A DNA stretch of 64,000 nucleotides. It comes from Chitinophaga deserti (lineage in GTDB: Bacteria; Bacteroidota; Bacteroidia; Chitinophagales; Chitinophagaceae). The first letter of the stretch is position 1; each line of letters opens with the position of its first letter. The stretch spans positions 62,001 to 126,000 of the forward strand of contig NZ_QFFK01000010.1 in NCBI RefSeq assembly GCF_003149455.1. Direction: 5' to 3'. The notes beneath the pieces were generated by a model. The model searched no databases, was not told the origin of the DNA, and saw only the letters and a program-made list of their open reading frames with translations. Of this stretch, positions 58,101-64,000 are shown one piece after another. A program made the position numbers and the translations under genes.

Positions 58101-58441
58101 ATGTGAATTACATCGTGGATTTCGCATTGTATCACCGGCATAACACAGACATAGGCGGCGGCATCGGGGAGATGAAGATCGGCACGGACTTTATCGTGGG
58201 TGTATCTCCCGAACCGGCCATCGCATCTTCCGACAATACCATCGCCGGTAAGGCCATCGGTGTCGACTTCGTGATAGGTGAGCCGGTGGATGTGGCTTCT
58301 GCCACCCGGCCGGATGCCATCCTGGTATCGAACGGCAGCCACCGTATTGCAGCATTGCCTGATGGAGCCATTACCTGCAGCGATCTGCAGGATGGCATCG
58401 GTCAAATGATCATCGGCCTCGATTTCATCGTTTTTACTTAA
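55172..58441 (+). CDS. Giant baseplate J-like protein (Afp11-like)
   Basis: This 1089-residue protein is a baseplate wedge component of the gpJ/gp6-like family (Afp11, Pvc11). The N-terminal domain (about 1-165, LSDLAAFVHKLAAQVRYYD) is shared with eCIS homologues. A beta-rich middle and the J-like core follow near residues 820-960, where RRVSERLRHKNRAVSTEDFERMLLQYFPGIYKVKCI and GEFLTGAYTSPFVNLQV are characteristic. After the J core come three related short repeats (MKIGTDFIVGV, KAIGVDFVIGE and MIIGLDFIVFT, last 85 residues), which are unusual. It probably forms the wedge ring with the second giant baseplate protein. Confidence 0.9.
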   Translation: MSASGHILQYLLSADGLNQSSRSQPALDPAALPLDGRSLSDLAAFVHKLAAQVRYYDTQRNPQGDWQAFFEQIAGASESQLQAMLAGNGNLTPHLALLMAYFKTFSIVRDDINQLTKKRLDYYYEEVLRLRRTTAQPDKVHVLFEPSKFAKPLLLKAGTELDGGKAANGKPLHYAIDSDIVVTQAKIAGLRNSFRDHNTGGKSILFKSADATAVRIGTRTAWRPLGTKQLPIPEDSGRMEAATIGWAIASPNLLLSEGLRTIKLQIRMKAPVITTELVITPHLKIGLTTAKGWLETDFAYNATLKPKLPQLPDQDNEVTLEVSMSLPVELPAITAYNEGVHKGSFPTGWPVIKVGLEPQSFLIEKLSAFTLVDITVEVGAQGVKKLVLQNDQALQAADKPVSPFTSQPRIGSSFYVGHEEAFSKTLQSLRLTLEWQDPPLDFNEYYENYGNNNVQNGVFRADLHLLNKRNWNSRLLNDALLFVGNNPPSPATINVIESTFNNQTAAQPYLRNPSLTLGDGFTHDVNQGFVRLSLTTPTAAELGNAPAEEPFEAFGHKTYPVAYTKTVIAISKTTIGDPPTLPKPPYTPVLKSVMMDYTARDTFRPDQPNGIDQFFLQDVFGPAEPVSNIPSALLPEHPGGGALYIGLEGAEAPQTVSLLFQVEEGSLESATLLRSTDLQWSYLAGSVWQPVTGTDILEESTNGMQRPGIVRLNIGTDASLQHSRMPGGLRWIRLHVTDNPGGAASLKEIFTQAATATLLLPEGGSEGYEGHLAAPLAAGTISKLLRKIPSLKKVKQPFASFEGQSQESDTSFYRRVSERLRHKNRAVSTEDFERMLLQYFPGIYKVKCIPHNTRDGWMQPGQVRMVVVPDWRKRPTGDPLQPKANLHQLREMGEFLTGAYTSPFVNLQVDNPTYETLLIDCRVSFHPGFDPGYYGQVLEEDLKRFLSPWAYEEGQDIVFGGKLHASEIQSFIEGRDYVNYIVDFALYHRHNTDIGGGIGEMKIGTDFIVGVSPEPAIASSDNTIAGKAIGVDFVIGEPVDVASATRPDAILVSNGSHRIAALPDGAITCSDLQDGIGQMIIGLDFIVFT

Positions 58442-58460
58442 TCCTCAAAAAATTTGCATC

Positions 58461-59534
58461 ATGTCAGAACGTAGTAAAGCCCATTTAAAACAGGAGTTCA
58501 GGGACGGAGAGCGCCCAACGGGGAAAGACTTTGAAGACCTGATCGATTCTTTCGTCAGTAAAATGGACGACCAGGTAACAGTGGACCCTGTTACGCATAA
58601 CCTCAACATCCCCGGTGGTATTAACCTCGCAGATACTGCACAGGGCAAAGCCGGAACGCTGCGCTTCAACGGAGGGCAGGTACAGGTGCACGATGGTGCC
58701 ACATGGGGCCAGGTAAGTGGCAGCGGCGGAGCCTTTCAACCAATAGGAGGCGGGCCTAACGTAGGTTTTACCGGTGGAAACGTTGGTATCAACACGGCCG
58801 CCCAGGTACCCGTGGCACGGCTGGAAGTACGCTTTAATACCGTGGCACCCACAGCTGTGGATATTGCCAAGTTTGGTAATGCTGCAGTGGCCAATGGCGC
58901 TGCCGGCTTCACAGACTTTGCAGTGTTCGGTCATGCCACCCATGTGGTGCAAGCGAATAACTACGCCCTCCGTCAGGCCCCCGGAGGTGATGTGGCTATT
59001 AACGCCCCCGGTACGCAGAATATCTCATTCACCCACAGCCGTCTTACCAACCGCATGGTGATCCATGGTACCAGTGGCGCCGTACTCATCAACACCAACG
59101 CAACTATTCCCGGTAGTGTAAACAATGCCGTTGGTGCGCATATGCTGCAGGTGGCAGGGCATGCCTGTAAGACTGTTGGTGGCGGTACCTGGACCGATCT
59201 GTCGGACTTCCGCGCCAAACAGGATATCCGCAAACTGGAAGATGGCCTGGAGAAACTGATGAAAGTACGTACCGTACGATATCGCTACAACGGTAAATAC
59301 AATACCACCACCGATCATGAAGAGTTCGGTATTATCGGACAGGAAATCCGTGAGATCTTCCCCTACATGACTTCCCTGGGTAAAGTGATAGACGAAGCCA
59401 CCGGTAAAGAAGATGAAGTGGTAATGTTCAACGCCAGCCCGCTCACTTTCGTAATGGTAAACGCCATTCAGGAACTGACCACCCGCGTACAGGAACTGGA
59501 GAAAAGAATCAGCGCGATGGAAGGAAAAAAATAA
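58461..59534 (+). CDS. Fibre protein with C-terminal S74 intramolecular chaperone
   Basis: This 357-residue protein looks like a receptor-binding fibre. The N-terminus (KAHLKQEFRDGERPTGKDFEDLIDSFVSKMDD) is the segment that attaches such fibres to the baseplate in Bacteroidota systems. A Gly-rich beta region follows (residues about 45-245). The C-terminus is a Peptidase_S74 chaperone: LSDFRAKQDIRKLEDGLEKL, YRYNGKYN, EEFGIIGQEIREIFP, NASPLTFVMVNAIQEL, then the coiled coil TTRVQELEKRISAMEG. S74 domains fold trimeric fibres and then cut themselves off at the Ser of the Ser-Asp-x-Arg-x-Lys motif, here Ser at about residue 253. It would recognise the target cell. Confidence 0.9.
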   Translation: MSERSKAHLKQEFRDGERPTGKDFEDLIDSFVSKMDDQVTVDPVTHNLNIPGGINLADTAQGKAGTLRFNGGQVQVHDGATWGQVSGSGGAFQPIGGGPNVGFTGGNVGINTAAQVPVARLEVRFNTVAPTAVDIAKFGNAAVANGAAGFTDFAVFGHATHVVQANNYALRQAPGGDVAINAPGTQNISFTHSRLTNRMVIHGTSGAVLINTNATIPGSVNNAVGAHMLQVAGHACKTVGGGTWTDLSDFRAKQDIRKLEDGLEKLMKVRTVRYRYNGKYNTTTDHEEFGIIGQEIREIFPYMTSLGKVIDEATGKEDEVVMFNASPLTFVMVNAIQELTTRVQELEKRISAMEGKK

Positions 59535-59537
59535 ACC

Positions 59538-62500
59538 ATGGAACCGATCACACAAATACCAGCCGGTCCGCCGCCCATGAAAGGGCAGGACTTTAACCTG
59601 CTGCGGGCGGAAGGCCTGAAGGTACTGCAAGCTGCGGCTGGTACCAGCTGGACTAACCATAACCTCAGCGATCCCGGTATTACACTCCTGGAAGCCTGCT
59701 GCTACGCGCTTACCGAAGCGGGTCTTAAAGCAGGTATTCCCATGCGCGACCTCCTGGTCAGTGATGCCGGCGGAAGAGGGCAGGAAAGTCCTACTCCCGG
59801 TGTAGTATTACCCATGGCGCCCCTTACGATCAACGACTACCGGAAAACGCTCATCGATCATCCGCTGGTGCGTAATGCGTGGGTATTCCCCATAGAAGCT
59901 GCGCAGAGCGGGCTGCTCAAAGTGCTGCTGGAGTTTGAGGATAAGCAGGTTAATAACAACACCTTCAATATTCAGCTGAACGTAGACGTAAGCACTCCGC
60001 CTGATCCGCCGCTGATTATTCCCATTTCGGCAGACATCGCTTTTCCCTTCTGGGACGAAGCGGCTGCCAGGCCCTTCAGTGCCGACGTGCAACTGCAGAA
60101 TGTAACGTTCCAGGATTTAGGAGGCGGTACTAACTGGGCACCGATCGAAAATTCAAGTTCCTTTCTCGCCCGTATTAATGTGCAGTACCAGCCACCCGCC
60201 GCATCGGTTACGGAGCTGGTGGTAGTAGCGCAGATCAATACCCTGCTGGAAGATCCGATTCAGCAAACCCCGCTGGTACTGGCGGCTTTACAAACATATA
60301 TTTCCACCCTCGGCGATAATTCCCCGGCCGATCAATCGCAGCTCAAGCAATATAACCGCTGGGTGCTGGATGCCGCTGCAGCCGTACGCAGCGTGGAAAT
60401 GTACATGCGCAGCCACCGGAACCTCTGCGAGAGGTTTGCCATGTTCCAGCCGGTGAGGCTACAGGAAGTAGCCATCAATGCAGGAATCGAAATTAATGCC
60501 GGTGTGGCGCCGGAAGAACTGATTGCTTCCATTCTATTCAATATCGACCAGCACATTACCCCGGTAGCCGTGATCCGCGGACTATCGGCCATGGGAGTGG
60601 ATGTCCCGTCCCACGAATTGTTTGAAGGCCCTCCGCTGAACGGAGGCTTCCTGACAGATGAAACGCTTGTAGCCACTAATCTTCCCGAACGTCTTTTTTC
60701 TTCCGACATCCTCCGCATCATTCTCCGCCATCGCAATGCCGGTAACGAAGATGTAAATATCAGGGAGGATGTGAACAACCGCAGGATCGTATCTGTCCGC
60801 ACACTCAGCCTGTCGCTCTACATCGATAACCGCATTGTGACTGACAGTGCCCGTGATACACTTTGCCTTGCCAACAGCCAGCAGCATATACCGCACCTGA
60901 GTTATTCCAAAACCAGGATCACTTTATTCCGGAATGGTATTCCCGTTCCGTACGACTGGCAGCAGGTGCTGGCACGTGTTGAGCAGTTGAAAGATGAATG
61001 GCTGAACGGCGGATTGGGTACGGGAGATGATCTTGCACTACCCGAAGCCGAAAGCATTGCCGTGGCAGATTATTATCCTATTCAGGAAGATCTGCCGCTA
61101 GTGTATGGCGTAGGCTCAGCAGGTTTGCCCGATTCTGCCACACTGGCCCGTAGGGCACAGGCCTTGCAATTGCAGGGTTACATGTTGTTCTTTGAGCAAC
61201 TCACGGCAGGGCTCGCCAGCCAGCTCGGGAATCTGAACGCGTTCTTCTCCGCATCTCCAGACATAGACCGTACTATCTTCAACCAGCCGCTACCTCAACT
61301 GCCACAGGCACAATTGCTTTTAGGCGATGGATACGAAACGGCATTGCAGACTGCAGCGGAAACACCGGTACAGTTCCAGCAAAGGCGCAACAGGGTATTG
61401 AACCACCTGCTGGCCATGTTCGGAGAGAATATGAATGATACTTCATCATGGGCATTTCACGAAGCACTACAGCCGGATGCCAGTACACCGGTACTGTTGC
61501 CTGATTTGCTGGCGCATCAGCAGGAGCAGATGTCTAAAGCATCCCTTCAGCTGATACGTGAGAAATCCGCGTTCTATTACGCGCTGCCGGCATTGAGCCG
61601 GCACAGGGCACAATCGTTCGGCAACCCCGTATGGCTGGAAGATTCGGTTATTGATATCACTTTTTCCAACGGACAATACAATTGGACGATCCTCAATTCC
61701 GGCGGGCAACCGTTGCTGCGGGGCTATACCGCGGAAGAAGATCCGGCATCGGCACCAGCCAGGGAAACTGCCATGAAGGCAACGTTACAGGCAGCCGCAG
61801 CCATGAGTCTGGCCCGTTATACCGTAGCGTATTCCGCCCAGCCGCTGGGTGCGCCTTTCCACCTGCAGCTGCGTGAGCATCCGGATGCCGCCCCCTACGG
61901 CCGGTCAGTAGCACAATACCCCGATGCACCTACCGCTATCGCAGGAATTGCATTGATCAGGGCTTTTGTGCGCAGCCATTGGGAAAGGTTTGCACTTACA
62001 CCACTGGAAAGGAAACTCTGTCATTTGCTGGAAATAGTGGTGCAGGAAAAACGGCAGCTGCTCTCATCTCTTGCAGATTATTTTGAAGTGTTTGATGAGC
62101 CACCTCCTATACAAAAGAAATTCAGGTTGTTCTCCGGCTTTGCACATACCGGCGATACATTGCTCGTAAGTGATGATGTATTCACCGGTGCTACTGATCC
62201 TGATGCCGTTACTGCTGCCCAGGCAGGTATTCAACTGGCCATTTCTAAGGGACTGAAGATAGAAAACTACCGTGTTGTTACTGCCGGTCCCAACCTGTTC
62301 CGTGTGCAATTGATGCTGACGGCTGGTGAGGTGCTGGCAACATCGGGCGGCACATTCCCGTCGGAGGAAGCTGCCAAAGCCGGTATCAGGCGCATATGGC
62401 TGATGCTGAACCGCCTTTTCAGCGGCGAAGGCATGTATATAACAGAGCACCTGTTGCTTGCTCCTGTTGATGATTCGGTGCCGCCACTGGTGATCCCGGA

Positions 62501-62867
62501 TACAGCGGATCCTTATTCTTTCCAGATAACAGTAGTGTTCCCTTCAGGATATGCGAGCGACTTTAGTGGAGGCCCGCTTCAGCCCGACATGCCTGCCAAA
62601 TACCGTGACCCTGAGTTCAGAAGGTTTGCGGAGAAGCAGGTACGCACTGCATGCCCTGCGCACATCCTGCCCCGGATATTGTGGGTAGACCGTGAGTTGC
62701 CCACCGCACCGGCAGGCTCTCCCGGATTTGGGCGCTTCGAATCTGCATGGCACGGATGGCAATCGGAATGGCTTACCGACGAAAACGATACTGCAACGCT
62801 ACAGGCGCCGAGAGATGCGCTGGTAGCAGTTTTAAATGATATCATCGCTGCTGCAGAAAATGAATGA
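59538..62867 (+). CDS. Second giant baseplate protein (Afp12-like)
   Basis: This 1109-residue protein is the second large baseplate component, resembling Afp12/Pvc12 and the TssF/J group. The opening FNLLRAEGLKVLQAAAG followed by HNLSDPGITLLEACCYALTEAG is the typical start of this family. Other segments are INDYRKTLIDHPLVRNAWVFP near residue 95, NLCERFAMFQPVRLQEVAIN near 300, and a C-terminal core with ITVVFPSGYASDF and FAEKQVRTACPAHILPRILWVD. It begins three bases after the fibre gene and overlaps the tape-measure gene by eight bases, so it is translated with both neighbours. Confidence 0.9.
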   Translation: MEPITQIPAGPPPMKGQDFNLLRAEGLKVLQAAAGTSWTNHNLSDPGITLLEACCYALTEAGLKAGIPMRDLLVSDAGGRGQESPTPGVVLPMAPLTINDYRKTLIDHPLVRNAWVFPIEAAQSGLLKVLLEFEDKQVNNNTFNIQLNVDVSTPPDPPLIIPISADIAFPFWDEAAARPFSADVQLQNVTFQDLGGGTNWAPIENSSSFLARINVQYQPPAASVTELVVVAQINTLLEDPIQQTPLVLAALQTYISTLGDNSPADQSQLKQYNRWVLDAAAAVRSVEMYMRSHRNLCERFAMFQPVRLQEVAINAGIEINAGVAPEELIASILFNIDQHITPVAVIRGLSAMGVDVPSHELFEGPPLNGGFLTDETLVATNLPERLFSSDILRIILRHRNAGNEDVNIREDVNNRRIVSVRTLSLSLYIDNRIVTDSARDTLCLANSQQHIPHLSYSKTRITLFRNGIPVPYDWQQVLARVEQLKDEWLNGGLGTGDDLALPEAESIAVADYYPIQEDLPLVYGVGSAGLPDSATLARRAQALQLQGYMLFFEQLTAGLASQLGNLNAFFSASPDIDRTIFNQPLPQLPQAQLLLGDGYETALQTAAETPVQFQQRRNRVLNHLLAMFGENMNDTSSWAFHEALQPDASTPVLLPDLLAHQQEQMSKASLQLIREKSAFYYALPALSRHRAQSFGNPVWLEDSVIDITFSNGQYNWTILNSGGQPLLRGYTAEEDPASAPARETAMKATLQAAAAMSLARYTVAYSAQPLGAPFHLQLREHPDAAPYGRSVAQYPDAPTAIAGIALIRAFVRSHWERFALTPLERKLCHLLEIVVQEKRQLLSSLADYFEVFDEPPPIQKKFRLFSGFAHTGDTLLVSDDVFTGATDPDAVTAAQAGIQLAISKGLKIENYRVVTAGPNLFRVQLMLTAGEVLATSGGTFPSEEAAKAGIRRIWLMLNRLFSGEGMYITEHLLLAPVDDSVPPLVIPDTADPYSFQITVVFPSGYASDFSGGPLQPDMPAKYRDPEFRRFAEKQVRTACPAHILPRILWVDRELPTAPAGSPGFGRFESAWHGWQSEWLTDENDTATLQAPRDALVAVLNDIIAAAENE

Positions 62868-64000
62868 TCTCCGGCATATGATCCACCGCCAGCTATTTGA
62901 GCTGACCGCCCATACCGGTACACCGGCGTGGGAGTGGGACCGTGCATCTGCGGATCTTCACCGTAACCACCTCCTGCCTGTGCTGGAAGCATGCTTCGAC
63001 GAGGCTGACAAAAAAGGGGAGCATCTCATCATCGACCGGCTGGAAATTGATCTGGGTGTATTCAGTGGGAAGGATGCTTTTGCTAAAGAAGCAGGGGAGC
63101 GGCTGCGTGAGAAACTTCTGATCATTCTGCATGGGAAAAGGAATGAAGCGGCTGCACATATTATTCCTGCTGCTGCCGGTTCTCCTTCCAGACTTACAAA
63201 TGGAGTAACAGAAACAAATACTACAGATTCCTTTGGGGAAGAGGGAGCATCCTTTCCTGTGAAAAAGCCCCGCCGTGAAACGCCTGCGGCGCTGATGAAT
63301 GAAATGCAGGCACGGTTGACTGCTTTCCTTCACTTCCTCAAGGAAGGCCGTTTGCCCTGGTGGTTTGATCATGGAGGAACAGATTTTTTCGGCAAAGCGT
63401 TCCAGGATGGTTTAACGGAAAAAGAAGTGCGGAAGATCCTGTATGCAGTAGAGCGGGGGGCAGGTCAGTTTGAAAACTCCCGGCAGATAAATAGTAATGT
63501 ACAGGCCATCCGCTGTGTGCAGGTGCTGGATGATGCGGTGATGCTGCGTATGATGGAAGAGAAAGGTTTGGCGATGCCCGAACTGCTACGCGAATGGGAA
63601 TTGCTCAAAGCAGCCGTTCAGCGATTCGGACATTTCTATCCTGCTTTCCGCCAACGCTACTGGACGCTGCGGTTACAGACATCCAGCATTGAAAATTGGG
63701 ATGAGACACATTGGGGAGTCATTTTCCCAACCGTTACGCCGGTGCATTTACTGGCAGTAATGCTTGGTGAGCTGTCTTCCGTAAAAGACGCATCTCTCGC
63801 ACAATTCCTTGCTACCCGCCTTAAGGAGCAGCAAAATGGGAATGAGAAAACAGATGCCTCCGCTAATCCCGGTACTCAACCTAAATCAGAAACCGCTATA
63901 GCGGAAAGTAAAACGATCCGTAAACAGGAAGCAAAACATACGGCAAATAAGAAAAAAGAGATGGAGGAAGAAGACGGGCTTTATCTGGAAGCAGCGGGCC
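62860..64000 (+). CDS. Contractile injection system tape-measure protein (3' end outside window)
   Basis: This frame runs from ATG at 62860 past the window edge (380 codons seen). It belongs to the CIS tape-measure family (Afp14-like), which fixes particle length. The opening HMIHRQLFELTAHTGTPAWEW and the segment HLIIDRLEIDLGVF near residue 58 are typical, followed by the FLHFLKEGRLPWWFDHGG block near 155 and LTEKEVRKILYAVERG. A charged Lys/Glu-rich linker starts near residue 330. The start ATG lies in the last codons of the preceding gene (eight-base overlap). The length, and therefore the particle length, cannot be judged because the gene is cut. The ATPase and cargo genes are expected downstream. 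Confidence 0.9.
   Translation, partial: MNDLRHMIHRQLFELTAHTGTPAWEWDRASADLHRNHLLPVLEACFDEADKKGEHLIIDRLEIDLGVFSGKDAFAKEAGERLREKLLIILHGKRNEAAAHIIPAAAGSPSRLTNGVTETNTTDSFGEEGASFPVKKPRRETPAALMNEMQARLTAFLHFLKEGRLPWWFDHGGTDFFGKAFQDGLTEKEVRKILYAVERGAGQFENSRQINSNVQAIRCVQVLDDAVMLRMMEEKGLAMPELLREWELLKAAVQRFGHFYPAFRQRYWTLRLQTSSIENWDETHWGVIFPTVTPVHLLAVMLGELSSVKDASLAQFLATRLKEQQNGNEKTDASANPGTQPKSETAIAESKTIRKQEAKHTANKKKEMEEEDGLYLEAAG

Noticed and set aside
45872..64000. Prophage or R-type tailocin
   Set aside because: There are no lysis, head, portal or integrase genes. The DUF4255 cap, LysM hub protein, DUF5908, PAAR tip and two sheaths fit the eCIS set better.
45872..64000. Type VI secretion system
   Set aside because: No TssJ, TssL, TssM or ClpV is present in the window, and the tube, cap and tape-measure proteins are of the Afp/PVC type.

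Overview
The window comes from a Bacteroidota chromosome, most likely a member of the Chitinophagaceae (Chitinophaga-like). Three kinds of evidence support this. Many genes carry the Bacteroidota promoter core TAnnTTTG. Several genes belong to the type IX secretion/gliding system: sprA, two cargo proteins with gliding-associated C-terminal domains, and a PorE-like OmpA protein. Menaquinone is made by the futalosine route. I saw no rRNA, tRNA, transposase, integrase or CRISPR array. The genus assignment is inference.

From 1 to about 43,900 the window is ordinary chromosome: short operons of housekeeping genes separated by good hairpin terminators. In order: a 5'-truncated photolyase; mqnB-mqnD on the minus strand; a pyruvoyl-tetrahydropterin synthase with folE; fabD and a small lipoprotein; a GNAT enzyme and a PLP-dependent sulfur-amino-acid enzyme on the minus strand; a DinB-like protein, a Nudix-type regulator and a small zinc-ribbon protein; fabH (minus); ruvA followed by the giant sprA. 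Next is a three-gene secreted set (Cys-rich small protein, TonB-dependent receptor, Asp-box propeller lipoprotein). Then, on the minus strand, come a 47-residue ORF, an SDR enzyme, two tandem type IX cargo paralogues, an alpha/beta hydrolase, lnt, guaB and dprA. After these come a HAD acid phosphatase (plus), the PorE-like gene with a small DinB-like gene, queE, folD and pckA (minus), and finally pepP, pssA, purS and rsmI (plus). Several minus-strand genes (queE, folD, lnt) have the promoter core only 3-4 bases before the start codon, which predicts leaderless mRNAs.

From about 43,840 to 45,870 the sequence becomes visibly AT-richer and gene-poor. It holds a VOC protein, an unrecognised 222-residue protein and about 940 bases without a gene, with an 11-bp tandem repeat (GATAAGnnATA x5). 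A second 11-bp tandem array of unrelated sequence lies at 1195-1271 and runs into the end of mqnD.

From 45,872 to the end of the window is one long, tightly packed plus-strand cluster encoding an extracellular contractile injection system (eCIS; Afp/PVC/AlgoCIS type). The order is: DUF4255 tube/sheath cap, an unrecognised 250-residue protein, two sheath paralogues (the second with an extra domain of about 190 residues), two tube proteins, DUF5908 small protein, LysM hub protein, VgrG-like spike, PAAR tip, gp25-like baseplate protein, a giant J-like baseplate protein, a trimeric fibre with a self-cleaving S74 chaperone, a second giant baseplate protein, and the start of the tape-measure protein, which runs off the window. 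The AAA+ ATPase and any toxin cargo, normally found in such clusters, are not in the window and would be expected just downstream. This cluster, and in particular its unrecognised gene, enlarged sheath and S74 fibre, is the most interesting part of the window.
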